Positions 48,615 through 59,253 of a stretch of 64,000 nucleotides of DNA are shown piece after piece. The stretch comes from Congeria kusceri (taxonomy: Eukaryota; Mollusca; Bivalvia; Myida; Dreissenidae), in the NCBI GenBank assembly GCA_027627225.1, contig CM051026.1, forward strand, positions 5,510,415 to 5,574,414. The letters run 5' to 3'. Made by a program: the position numbers and the translations under genes. The notes beneath the pieces were generated by a model. That model ran no database searches, was not told where the DNA came from, and saw nothing but the letters and a program-made list of their open reading frames with translations. Numbering within the stretch: the first letter of the stretch is position 1; the number at the start of each line of letters is the position of its first letter.

Positions 48615-48950
48615 GTGAGGCCCATCTACGACGTGGTAACAGCTCGCTTCAGGAACACGTACACTCCGGATCACAACATCGTGGTGGACGAAGGTATGGT
48701 GCCATGGAAGGGACGACTACGGTTCAGACAGTACATCCCAAACAAGCCCGACAGGTTTGGAGTGAAACTCTATGTGCTAAGTGAAAGCAAGTCAGGCTAC
48801 AAGTGTGACTTTGACATTTACACAGGAGCAGATTACGACCCCGATCCTAATGCTGAGGACAGCGAACTCACCCTCGGACATTCTTACGGAGTTGTAATGT
48901 GTTGTGCCATGCTTCATGAGGTATCACACTCTTGTGAACTACAAGATTGA
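48615..48950 (+). CDS. piggyBac transposase exon 2, truncated in catalytic core
   Basis: Continues from exon 1 with VRPIYDVVTARFRNTYTPDH and the first catalytic Asp in VVDEGMVPWKGRLRFRQYIP (about residue 235 of the joined protein), then KPDRFGVKLYVL and GYKCDFDIYTG. Similarity ends after LGHSYGVVM (near 48900); 16 unrelated residues follow to a stop. Full-length relatives continue with a second Asp in a DNFYTS-like motif, a third Asp and a Cys-rich C-terminal finger; none is visible before 49638. The joined product would be about 321 residues, well short of the usual 500-600, so it should not be an active transposase. It could still bind DNA or represent a deletion derivative. Confidence 0.9.
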   Translation: MRPIYDVVTARFRNTYTPDHNIVVDEGMVPWKGRLRFRQYIPNKPDRFGVKLYVLSESKSGYKCDFDIYTGADYDPDPNAEDSELTLGHSYGVVMCCAMLHEVSHSCELQD

Positions 48951-49624
48951 AGACCCTGACTGAAAGTGAAACTGCTGAGCACTGTTTTTGTTGTGTAACA
49001 AAATGAACTTTATATGGAGTATAACCAATACATATCATAACACACCTGTATTTACCTGTAATTACCTTGCATACCTGTTAATAATTAAATAATCAAATCT
49101 TTAATAAATAAAAACAAATATTAAACAATTATTTGATGTAATGATGCTCTACAGAGTAAACTGGGTATTTTGTAATATGCATTGTTCAAGAAAAATGTTG
49201 CTACTCTTTACCAATAATGGACAGTCAAAACAATTTACCTGTATTGTTAATTAGGCAGTATTTTTGTCTATTTTATGTCAAAATTTAACAATTACAAGCT
49301 GTTTGTTGTACTCTGACATTGTTTTATTATTTATTAAATAAAAAAGAGAGATTTCTAATAATAAAGCTAATAAAATCGTCCATTTGTTGAATTTTACCTG
49401 TATTTATAAGTTTATCTCACCTGTACTGGTGTAAAAATAACGACAGGTGAAAACAAGTTGCGTCAAAATGTCAATCTTTCAATTACCTACACATATTATA
49501 TAGGTTTTATATATCAAAGATAAACATATAATGGTGAAAATGAAGGTCAACTAACATGACTGTAAAACCAGGAATTCTCCAAAAAATAATCAGTACCAGG
49601 CTGCTGATAAGCCAAATACATATT
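48951..49624. other. Non-coding 3' part of the piggyBac element
   Basis: AT-rich sequence with repeated TACCTGTATT/TTACCTGT motifs (near 49047, 49062, 49237, 49397) and no frame resembling the missing transposase half. Contains AATAAA at 49104 and 49339, which could serve as polyadenylation signals. Confidence 0.6.
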
Positions 49625-49638
49625 CAGCACAGTAAGGG
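49625..49638 (-). repeat. piggyBac right terminal inverted repeat
   Basis: CAGCACAGTAAGGG directly before the right TTAA; inverse of the left terminus with two mismatches. Confidence 0.9.
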
Positions 49639-49642
49639 TTAA

Positions 49643-49690
49643 GCTATTTTAACCTAGAGGGGGCATATCTGTTTTATAAACAGCTCTTGT
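49643..49690 (+). repeat. Family A repeat, right part after piggyBac
   Basis: GCTATTTTAACCTAGAGGGG then GCATATCTGTTTTATAAACA and GCTCTTGTT is the terminal segment seen at 14485-14534, completing the repeat broken at 47399. Confidence 0.88.
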
Positions 49691-50343
49691 TTATTTATGG
49701 CTGGCTAGATATTTCATCGTGTTGTTAAGAATATTCCAACATTACAACGATAATTTTGTCGAGTCCTTGCGTTCTATTGCATCGTCCCTTGAAAGCCAGA
49801 GGGCGCCAACAACATATGTGCACAGAAGGCTGATAACCACTTCTGGCTTTCTATTTATAGTGTACGAATATAGAAGGGGCACTCAAAAGTTGCATTGATT
49901 TACATCATTGCAAACAAGACATGTTGATTCACTTCTTTTTTGGCCAGAGTAGTGTGAATATTTTCAAATTAGCCGATGCAATATTAGGATTTATTTATTT
50001 GGGACTACTGGGGGAAATTTTTACAACAATTTACTGGATATTGAGAAAGGTGAAAAGTTGGGTTAGACAGCTACGCCTGAAAAATGTATACGATTTAAAG
50101 TATTGCAGTGTTCGATTGCTAATTCATTAAAAAAAACTTACCCAATAAAGTTGCACATGCCACGATTTCTACTACTAATCTACTTCAACTGCTACTACTG
50201 CAACCTATATTCAAAGTATGTGCTTGTTGGCGCAAAATTGTGCTGAAAGAATCCCCTCACATATTTGTCTGTACAGTAATTTAATCAAAATAATTATTTG
50301 CAATACATTAATTGCTGAAATAACATTGGAATGTTGATGGTCA
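49691..50343. other. No supported gene
   Basis: The small frame at 49921-50130 has a hydrophobic stretch but no recognisable domain. A CTACTACT tract lies at 50169-50205. Confidence 0.4.
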
Positions 50344-50675
50344 AGAAAACAAGAGCTGTTTGTAAAACAGGTATGCTCCCTCTAAGTTTAAACATTTTTA
50401 CAAACATCAGGTTTCGATGAAAACTGTTGGACACGGAGAGCGGCAACTGTTCGAAATGGCCAATATTACATAAATCAAGGGCCATAGCTCTGCATTTCCT
50501 TGGACAAATTGGTTGATCATCAACCTTGGCTATGATATTGTCTCAAACATTTTCATCAAGTTTAGCGATGAAAACTGTTGGACTTCAAGAGCGGAAACAA
50601 AAGTGGTCTGCCAACTGACTGACCGACGGACCGACATTAGCAAACCCAATATACCCCGATGTGGGGCAAAAATAG
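50344..50675 (-). repeat. Family A tandem repeat, reverse orientation
   Basis: Reads AACAAGAGCTGTTTGTAAAA then CAGGTATGCTCCCTCTAAG, GATGAAAACTGTTGGAC twice (50418, 50568), and ends CCCCGATGTGGGGCAAAAAT. It is the reverse of the elements at 14073 and 46690, with both termini present, so this is a short complete copy. Confidence 0.82.
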
Positions 50676-51384
50676 TATTTGATAATGAGAATATTTGAAT
50701 ACATGTAGGTCTACTTAAGAAAGAACTAACATCGCAAATTTGTCCTGGACCCCTATTCATAAATATTTTGACCAAGTAACTTTATCTAAAAACTGTGGAA
50801 TGTTAAGTATTATTTCTTATTAATTAATATTTTACGTATACAGACTTATAAAGATGACATTGTCAGTAATATGACAGTAATTTAGTAGAATGTTATCTTT
50901 ATATCTTTTGCATGTATTAATTATAATTTCTAGTTCCTGTATTTGTCATAGACGGTGACCGCTCAACATGTTTTGTTACCTCCATCAAGGAGGAAATGTG
51001 GTTATAACCTATGCTTAAAGGATTTTCTTTTTGTTGCTTGTTATATGTTGCATCCGCCAAATAGGTTATGTTTTTGTTACAGTTTTTTTATTATCCATCG
51101 TCTGTAAGCGACTTTATTTTAAAAGTTATGAAAGGAATTTCATGAACTTTTCTGGAAAGGCTGGAAATTGGCAAATTAGCAACCCGGTTGTATTTTGGTT
51201 GTAATCTGGATCACTGTCGTATTCAAGGAATTGTTGAAAGGTTCTTTGTTCATGGCAGATATGTATGCAAGGGGAGTAACATGCTACATCTCTGGAAAAT
51301 GTAAATTGTTTTGTAGCTTAACTGGTGGAGGTTTGAGCTTTCAGAGTGCTTACAGTTTGTTTATCTGTTCGTCTGTTTACAACT
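50676..51384. other. No supported feature
   Basis: A CTGGACCCCTATTCATAAAT phrase at 50744 resembles the CCCGTATTC ends of foldback elements, without a clear partner. Confidence 0.4.
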
Positions 51385-51445
51385 TGATGCTTTATTATTA
51401 CTATTATTATTATTATTGTTATTATTATTATTATTACTATTTTAG
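51385..51445. repeat. (ATT)n microsatellite
   Basis: TTATTATTACTATTATTATT-type run that generates poly-Tyr and poly-Ile pseudo-frames. Confidence 0.93.
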
Positions 51446-51659
51446 GCAATTTCTTCATGCATAATTGTACTGCTTGACAGTTTACAGTTGACAAATGTAT
51501 AAGGGGAGATAGTTTCCACGCATATTGGAGAAGCACGAGAAAATTGAGGTTTTCTTTTAAGTTGCATCTAAAGGAAAATTACTTGGAAGTTATGGTCAGC
51601 CTATGAACATTAACAAACTTAGTTGACAGAAAGTATTAGGGGGATGAAAACTTGCATAC

Positions 51660-51800
51660 CAACTGCTTGGTCTGTAAACACTGGCTCCACCTTTTTTTGG
51701 AAGTGAATGGAAAATGAGCCGATGCAAAGTCCATTTTCCATTCACCTCCAAACAGAGGTGGAGCCAATGTTTATAGTCAGTGAACTAAGCCAACAACTTA
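51660..51800. mobile_element. Foldback hairpin (TGGCTCCACC / GGTGGAGCCA)
   Basis: TGGCTCCACC then AGTGAATGGAAAATG is mirrored by CATTTTCCATTCAC then GGTGGAGCCA around a short loop near 51720. Outer similarity extends through TAAACACTGG / CCAATGTTTA and CTTGGT-type sequence, for a total stem of about 60 bp. Probably a MITE. Confidence 0.82.
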
Positions 51801-52549
51801 CTAAGTTTTTTATGTAGATTAGTCACGAACATTTATGATGTGAGTTTATTCTGAATAAACTATTATTTGGAACTAACTGTAAGCTTTTTCATAAACAAGT
51901 TTGAGTTATTTTTACATCTAAAATAACGTGTAGTTGGTTGTGTTTTAATATTTGTACAACAAAACACAGGACACTTTTTGGGGTTCCTTTTCTGCTTTGA
52001 TGAAATAATAGAATAATTCCTCTTCTTGAACATCAACAGTAACAGCGGGCGTCACACTATTGTCCTTTTCGGTTGCCTGACTAACTTCGAAGCAAAATCG
52101 TATTTTAGTAACTCTACGGAATGTCTGTCTTTCAAACCTTTTTAATATGTCATTCACAGCATTTTGCAAAGAGTAACAGAAAATGTGCACTGGATAATCA
52201 TTTCGTTCATTAGTTGTGTACTTTAATGAAGATGATTACAGTTACATGAAACACTTACATTGCAAAAGAACCTGAAAGAGGTTAACAAATACATAACACA
52301 TTATATATTGCAACATTATAACAAATGAGATAGTTCATAAAAGGGGGAGATCAATGGATTTACATAATATACTGTACATGTCTGAATATTCAAACTGTAT
52401 CACATGTTTGTATGTTTCTGCAACGATTATATAAGATCAAGCGTTAAGCTTCATGAGTAGAAAAACATGACCGATCATATAAAGGAGATATACGACCATA
52501 CTGCAGTACCATGGGCGGGTTCGCTGGAATAGGAGTTATCAATATTAAC
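51801..52549. other. No supported gene
   Basis: The 81-codon minus frame at 51945-52190 has no motif. AT-rich. Confidence 0.4.
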
Positions 52550-53215
52550 AAGGAATATCAATCATAACAATAGAAATCAGAGGTAACAAGGGAGATCAAT
52601 TATAACAAGGGAGACCAATCATAATATGGTTGATCAAAATTATAGCAGGGAAGATAAATTATAACAAGGGATACCAGTCAATATAGGGGAGGTCAGTCAC
52701 AACAGATGAAATCAATCATAACAGAGGAGATCAGTCATAAAATCTAAGATCAATCATAACAGCTGATATCATTCATAAAAAAGAAGTCAGTCATAACCGG
52801 GGAAATCAATCATAACAGGTAAAATCAGTAATAACAAGTGAAGGCAATAATTACAGGGGAAATAAATCATACCAGTTGTGAAGAATTAGAACAAGGCATA
52901 CGTCAAAAGAGAGATCAATTGTTACGGGGGGAGTTCATCCATAGCCGGAGAGCACAATGCATAAACAGGCAGTAACTCATAAAAGGGACGTTAAATTACT
53001 TCAGAAAACCATGCAGACAAGATATCGGCATGAGTTATGTTTGTGTTGTATAGTTTTTTGTAACCTATTTGAAGACTTGCAAGGTTACCTCCCTTGTAAA
53101 AATATTTGCCATTGTCAACATATTGTGCCAGTTTTATTCTCAATATAATGTCAATTGATTTTAACAATAAAATACTGCTGAACATCATTACGATCCACTC
53201 ATAGTAAGCTTAGCA
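52550..53215. repeat. Segmental duplication copy 2a with ~20-bp ATAACA repeats
   Basis: 52550-52900 is a degenerate array of GGGGAGATCAATCATAACA-type units. From 52980 it aligns with 44440-44655: ACCATGCAGACAAGATATCG, GGCATGAGTTATGTTTGTGT, AGGTTACCTCCCTTGTAA, TGTCAATTGATTTTAACAAT, AGTAAGCTTAGC. Confidence 0.82.
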
Positions 53216-53330
53216 TATATAATAGTACGTTAAAGAAAACCAAAAATATGTTAGATGTTCACAATTAAGCATGAAAATCCGAAGATAAACAATTACCGCG
53301 GAATAGAGAGACCACGACAATAACGAGTTA

Positions 53331-53452
53331 TGGTCAAAACGTCGAGCGACCAAAACGTACAGTGTTTTTATGGTCAAAATGTTCCAAAAATTGGTCAAAA
53401 CGTACACACATAGAAGTCAAAACGTACACACATAAAAGTCAAAAGTACAATG
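53331..53452 (+). repeat. GGTCAAAACGTAC motif array, left
   Basis: Six loosely spaced copies of (G)GTCAAAACGTAC or GACCAAAACGTAC, the later ones in ACACATARAAGTCAAAACGT context. Confidence 0.85.
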
Positions 53453-53669
53453 TGTTGAAACAGAATAAATGTAATCTATTTAAGGGCAAATAATTTTATT
53501 GTTAATCTGAATGGTTGGTTTGTTGACTTCGGAAGTTAAATATTTGTACGCTCTATTTAATTTGTAAAAATTGATTACTGTATAGGAACGCATTTTGCAG
53601 ATCTTTTTATATTATCTGTAGACTAATAAAACAAAAGTTAATGAAGATTTTGTCACTGTTGTTGTTAAT

Positions 53670-54945
53670 TTTGCCCCCCTTCGAAGACGTGGGTGTATCT
53701 TGCTTTGCACCTGTCCGTCCGTCGGTCAGTAGGTCGGTCGGTAGGCCTGTAGACCATTTCGTTTCCGCACGATATCTTGAGAACGCTTTGACCTACAATC
53801 ATGAAAGTAGGTACGCTGGTTACTTGGGAGAAAAGGAAGAACCCTACACATTTTGAGGTCAGCAGGTCAAAGGTCAAGGTCACCGTTGCTAAACATAGAA
53901 AAAGGTTTCCCCTTAATAACTTGAGAATGCATTGAGATATTTTAATGAAACTTTATACACAGATACGTTACATCAAGACCTCGCTTGGGATTGCATATAG
54001 CGTGGGTGGGATCAAGGTGAAGGTCACCGTTACTAAAAATAGAAAAACGGTTTCCGCTCAATAACTTGAGATCGTAGTGGTTATTTCAATGAAACTTCAC
54101 ACATAGATACCTTATATTGAGACCTCTCTTGGCATTGCATATGGGGTGGGTGGGGTCAAGGTCACCATTACTAAAAATAGAAAAACCGTTTCCACTCAAT
54201 AACTTGAGAACGCATTGAGATATTTTAATGAAACTTTATACATAGATACCTTACAACAAGACCTCGCTTGGGATTGCATATGGGGTGAGTTGGGTCAAGG
54301 TCAAGGTCACCGTTACTACAAATATAAAAACGGTTTTACGCTCAATAACTTGAGAACGCATCAAGATATTTTTATGAAACTTCATACATAGATACCTTAT
54401 ATTGAGACCTCGCTTGGGATTGCATATGGGTGTGTGGGGTCATTGTCAAGGTCAACATTATTAAAAATAGTAAAACACGGTTTAAGCACAATAACTTGAG
54501 AACGCATCTAGATATTTCAATGAAACTTCATACATATATACTTTATATAGAGACTTCGCTTGGGATTGCATATGGAATGGGTGGAGTCAAGGTCACTGTT
54601 GCTAAAAATAGAAAAACAGTTTCAGTTCAATAACTTGAGAATGCATCGTGATATTTCAATGAAACTTCGTACATAGTTACCTTATATCGAGACCTCTCTT
54701 GGGATTTCATATGGGGTGGGTGGGGTCAAGGTCACCATTACTTAAAATCGAAAAACGGTTTCCGCTCAATAACTTGAGAACACATTGAGATATTTTAATG
54801 AAACGTCATACATGGATACCATATATTCTCGAGACCTCGCTTGGGATTGCATATTAAAACAAATTCTCAACAATTGCACATATTCACAACTTGTCTGCAA
54901 GGGGGGGGGGGGGCATACATGTTTTACAAACATCTCTTGTTTTAT
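53670..54945 (+). repeat. ~145-bp tandem repeat (family B)
   Basis: Starts with TGCCCCCCTTCGAAGACGTG, a TCCGTCCGTCGGTC run and CCGCACGATATCTTGAGAAC. About eight units follow with AATAACTTGAGAACGCATTG, ATGAAACTTTATACATAGAT, GAGACCTCGCTTGGGATTGC and GGGTCAAGGTCACC. It ends with a G run, GGGCATACATGTTTTACAAA and CATCTCTTGTT, similar to the family A terminus. All frames are incidental. Confidence 0.9.
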
Positions 54946-55759
54946 TTCATTTTTTATAAAACAAAATGGTTCTGCCAATGGATGGTTTGAGGAAGTAGTT
55001 ACAAATAAAACTTATTTTAGAAATGTCATTTATTTCCATCACACATGTATATTGTGGGGTTAACAGCTAAATCACAACGTACTGCTATACATAGAGGTCA
55101 CTATTATATTTCATCATTTTACATTCATTTTAATTACTTTTAATTGTTTATACTTTTTGTACATTTGTCAGTATGATACTAGGGATTCATTTCTTCATTA
55201 ATAACTTACTCTCTAGAATCCATATATTAAATCTAATTACCACGGTATTTGGACCAAATCACACCTACCAGTATCTTGTATATTGTCAACACAAAGTGTC
55301 AAAATACATACATGTACCAATTAACGCAGTAATCAATTGGAGATATGGTCTCTAATTAAGAAAATGTCCCAGAGTTTACTTCTCAGTCATACATGATGGG
55401 TCCATGCATGTTTATGCAAGTCTTTTGATGTATCATAAATATATGCATTTTTTTGCATAATGAAGCAGCATTTTTTTAGCACACAGCTGTTTATAATAAA
55501 TGTACATATTTGCATTTTATAAGCCAATATTTAAATGGATGAATGAAGTTTAAATGATGTTAAATAATATATATAGTCTCTGGTAATTTTTGTATGAATG
55601 ACCATGTAACAATCGTATTTTGATATTTTAATATTGGCTATATAAACATGGATGAGATTAATGAAGTATATATCAATATATATAGTGTAATGCATAATAG
55701 AAATGAATGTGTTGTTTTTTCGCTTACAAATATCGATGAAATTGATGATATTTGGATTT

Positions 55760-55990
55760 AGGCCAACTATGACATGTTACCTTTTAACTTCACTCTTGAA
55801 GCAATACAAACATTCCTGGCCAACTATGATATGTTACCTTTTAACTTCACTCTTGAAGCAATACAAACATTCCTGGCCAACTATGATACGTTACATTTTA
55901 ACTTCACTCTTGAAGCGATACAAACATTCCTGGACAACTATGATATGTTACCTTTTAACTTCACTCTTGAAGCAATACAAACATTCCTTA
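55760..55990. repeat. 57-bp tandem repeat, four units
   Basis: The unit CAACTATGATATGTTACCTT then TTAACTTCACTCTTGAAGCA and ATACAAACATTCCTGGC is exactly 57 bp, so frames of 19-residue repeats stay open (for example LPFNFTLEAIQTFLANYD). No start context, splice site or homology supports translation. Confidence 0.92.
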
Positions 55991-56289
55991 CAACATTTCA
56001 ACATATTCTTTGTTATTTCATTATTATTTTTTTTTAATCATAAGAGTTCTCCCCTGTGATATGATACATTTGAAAGTAGCCAAAATAAAGTTACTGCTAA
56101 AAGCATTTATCAATTTTAAAAATAATGAAAGATATGATTAGCTCTTACATCTTCTTTAATCTTATTTAAATGTTGTTGTTTTTTTCTCTAAGTCTTGCTT
56201 TTGACCAAACTGCTGATGTTTTCAATATGCATTTTTGAGATCTAAAATAAAATAAAAAAATGTAATAAACAAATTTTAAAGCCCGTCAA

Positions 56290-56480
56290 AGGTACGTTTT
56301 GACTTATTGTAGGTACGTTTTGACCATGTACGTTTTGGTCATGGTACGTTTTGACCATGTACGTTTTGGTCATGGTACGTTTTGACCATGTACGTTTTGG
56401 TCATGGTACGTTTTGACCATGTACGTTTTGTCATGGTACGTTTTGACCATGTACGTTTTGTCATGGTACGTTTTGACCAG
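56290..56480 (-). repeat. GTACGTTTTGACC/GTACGTTTTGGTC array, right
   Basis: About five units of roughly 31 bp, each with CATGTACGTTTTGGTCATG then GTACGTTTTGACC. The last two units have lost one base (TTTTGTCATG), showing recent unit spread. Confidence 0.9.
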
Positions 56481-56534
56481 ATCCCAGAATAACGATGCCG
56501 AGTATACTTCAGACTTCAGTAATGCTGCAAGTAC

Positions 56535-56645
56535 GAGGCACAGGTGCCGGTAACAATCATGTTTATTTATGTTGAGAACTATGTTTTATTGTAGTGTTTA
56601 TATGTATGGAACATACCGGTAAATAAACATTGTTACAGGCATGGG
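56535..56645. repeat. Short inverted repeat (GTAACAAT..TGTTTATTTA)
   Basis: GCCGGTAACAATCATGTTTA at about 56546 is inverted relative to TAAATAAACATTGTTACAGG at about 56620, with ACCGGTA at both ends. Possible small MITE. Confidence 0.6.
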
Positions 56646-57489
56646 TGAGTAATGCCTAGCTCACAATTAAACAGACACCCATCCAATTTTCCTGAGTTTA
56701 AGCAGGGAGAAAATAATCGGAGACGAATCCCCCGATATATTAGTGACCAGCCAGCAATTTGCCTATTGTTCATGACATTTGCCTAACTTTTAGCCCATTT
56801 TTGGTTTGCGTCCGGCCAGCATTTGCCCAATGTGCAACTGCACTAGCCTGAAGTTATGACCTCTATCCCCCTGCTACACTAATTCTGTTTACATGCTGAT
56901 GTCTGCTTGATTATATGACATTATTTATTCCAATGTTTTTGATTGTGAACTTGTGAAATTGAATAAGGAATTCATTAGGGGCATAAAATTAAAGGGTAAA
57001 TGTAAAAATGAAATATTTTAAAATGCATGTTCGCATTTCCTAGCAAGCACTTATATTTGTTGTTAAACACATTTAAATTGTTGTAGCGTATAAACTCCTC
57101 CCTTAAAATCGCCGCATTTGATTGGTTAATGAGATCGTTGTGGGCGGAACTACATTGTTCAGTCATTTGTCAATTACACTGATGAAAGTGAGATCTTATT
57201 GATCAATACAGCGTTAGTTTATGACCCTTCGGTTAAAAATCTGTGCAATTTGATAAAGGGATTAAGGGTTGTCACTTTGAAAATTAAGGCATGTCGGCTT
57301 TCTTTAAGCATGTTGGCAAGTGAAACAGGCCTGCTGGAAACCTTGTGCACTGTTAAATAATTGATTATTATATAATTATTTGGCATAACAAAATGCATAC
57401 AGCTAATAAGTGTTGCCGTTATCATTTCTTATGTTTTAAAAGAAGTCTAAATAGCATTAAATGTGTATAATGTGTGGCCAGACATGTCT
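56646..57489. other. No supported feature
   Basis: AT-rich. Minus frames at 56975-57166 and 57219-57425 are short and unsupported. Confidence 0.4.
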
Positions 57490-58280
57490 AACTGTCGGAC
57501 AGGTATCTTGTTGTCTTCAGCTTTGTACCCAAAATTTGGATTCCAATAAAATGAATTTTTTTAACTTAGTTCAAATAAATAATTTTTGTAGGAATGATTC
57601 TTACAAGTAGGTAGCGGGAAAGGAAACAAACCATATTTTATTTTAGGCCTATTGGAACACAGAACTTAAACTCCTATACATTCAATGTGAGTCACACACA
57701 CGCCTGCACCCCAATTTCAGCAAACAAGCAGTTCGTCACTTTAGTTCAAGAGCTCTATAAGTACTTTTTTATATGGCATTGCAGATATTGAGTTATTGAA
57801 CTAAGGTGTTGGCACCTGGGGCGTTTCCTCTAGAAAGTTCTAATAAGGTCGGATGGCTCATAATATCAAGGCTGGGCTCATAGATGTTCAAGGTAGGAAG
57901 CCCAGTTGGCTCGCCCTGATTGTTAGTTTATATCCCTGCATGGTCTCCTGTGTGGTTGTAACCTGTTGACAAGCACAGATAATGTTTTATGTATTTGCCT
58001 TGAAGTACATTTTGGACAATGTTCCAGATTAGGAATGTTGACCGATTTCTAGAAAGTGAAAATCAGAAATTGCAAATTGTAAATTCTAGGACCAAAAGGC
58101 TTGCGATTTTGGATTCCCTGAATATTTATATTGTTCCCAGATTTTGTATAGTTAATTGATGAACACTGTAACTTTAAGTTTTACACCATTCAGCAATGAG
58201 ATGTTAGCCTGTGTAATAAGTATCGTTAAATGTGTTGAATCACTTATCAATAAGACTGTCTAAATGGTGTCAGGTATCAG
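57490..58280. repeat. Segmental duplication copy 2b
   Basis: Aligns with 44885-45660: GAGTCACACACACGCCTGCA at 57688, AACCTGTTGACAAGCACAGA at 57959, TTTCTAGAAAGTGAAAATCA at 58047, ACCAAAAGGCTTGCGA at 58092, GATGTTAGCCTGTGTAATAA at 58200. Contains an extra segment near 57990-58045 absent from copy 1. Confidence 0.82.
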
Positions 58281-58306
58281 GTCGGGTAACCCTTCTATCT
58301 GGGTTG

Positions 58307-58651
58307 CAAATAATTACTGGGTTTCCTTGATAATAGGTCATCAACCTTTAATACAGCTTAAAATAACATTAGTTGAAGACTTCAATGTAGTTTTGCTTTT
58401 AATTTCAACTTAGCACATTATTACATAAATATATTTGTACTATACAATTATATCTTAGTACAAAACAATATATTCCTAGCAAATAATTACTGGGTACCCT
58501 TGATAATAGGTTATCATCCTTCAATACAGCTTAAAATAACATTGGTTGAAGACTTCAATGTATTTTTGCTTTTAATTTCAACTTAGCACATTATTACATA
58601 AATATATTTGTACTATACAATTATATCTTAGTACAAAACAATATATTCCTA
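58307..58651. repeat. 173-bp recent tandem duplication
   Basis: CAAATAATTACTGGGT starts at 58307 and 58480. The two 173-bp units differ at fewer than ten positions by eye, so the event is young or homogenised. Confidence 0.95.
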
Positions 58652-58861
58652 GTTACTATATGTATACTTAACTCAGCATTAAGACCGTAACATTTTCAAA
58701 CGCCTCTATAAATATGCTATTTGATAAAATGAATGGTGACTAGTTTAAGTTCTGTTCAAGGGAAATAACCATTGTCGGTACCCTGGTAATTCAGCGGCAG
58801 GTACTCAGGTATTTATTACTACTTATCCCAGCCCTTAACAGGCAGCTGTCAACTGACCAGT

Positions 58862-59210
58862 TCTATGTTGTAGCATTTATTGCAGTTAAATGAACTATAC
58901 GTTTCTATGTTGTAGCATTGATTGCAGTTAAATGAACTATACGTTTTTATGTTGTAGCATTTATTGCAGTTAAATGAACTATACGTTTCTATGTTGTAGC
59001 ATTTATTGCAGTTAAATGAACTATACGTTTCTATGTTGTAGCATTGATTGCAGTTAAATGAACTATACGTTTCTTTGTTGTAGCATTTATTGCAGTTAAA
59101 TGAACTTTACGTTTCTATGTTGTAGCATTTATTGCAGTTAAATGAACTATACGTTGCTATGTTGAAGCATTTATTGCAGTTAAATGAACTATACGTTTCT
59201 ATGTTGCTCA
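58862..59210. repeat. 42-bp minisatellite, eight units
   Basis: The unit CTATGTTGTAGCATTTATTG then CAGTTAAATGAACTATACGT is repeated with very few differences (CATTTATTG versus CATTGATTG). It ends about 45 bp before an acceptor-like site at 59253. Confidence 0.95.
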
Positions 59211-59253
59211 TGATTTTGAAAGTGAAGTCAACAGTGTTTCTGTGTAATTACAG

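Larger units (their letters stand above)
47400..49642 (+). mobile_element. piggyBac-family DNA transposon, internally deleted
   Basis: The 2243-bp element is bounded by TTAA at 47400-47403 and 49639-49642, the expected piggyBac target duplication. Terminal inverted repeats read CCCTTACTGCGCGG on the left and, reversed, CCCTTACTGTGCTG on the right. The left end also has two direct subterminal copies of CGGGAACCGGGTAAACT and CGGGAACCGAGTATACT (about 47415 and 47460). It encodes a two-exon transposase lacking its C-terminal half. The interrupted family A repeat continues on the far side, confirming both junctions. The ends look competent for recognition, but the element cannot encode a full enzyme. 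Confidence 0.93.
53319..56495. mobile_element. Candidate composite mobile element bounded by GGTCAAAACGTAC arrays
   Basis: The left boundary array (53331-53452) contains GGTCAAAACGT and GACCAAAACGTAC motifs; the right array (about 56290-56480) contains their inverse, GTACGTTTTGACC. The direct octamer AATAACGA lies at 53319-53326 and 56488-56495, immediately outside, and could be an 8-bp target duplication. The whole interval lies inside the segmental duplication partner and is missing from copy 1 at 44.6-44.9 kb, which supports insertion. No transposase frame was recognised. Other explanations include two independent minisatellites of opposite orientation. Confidence 0.5.
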
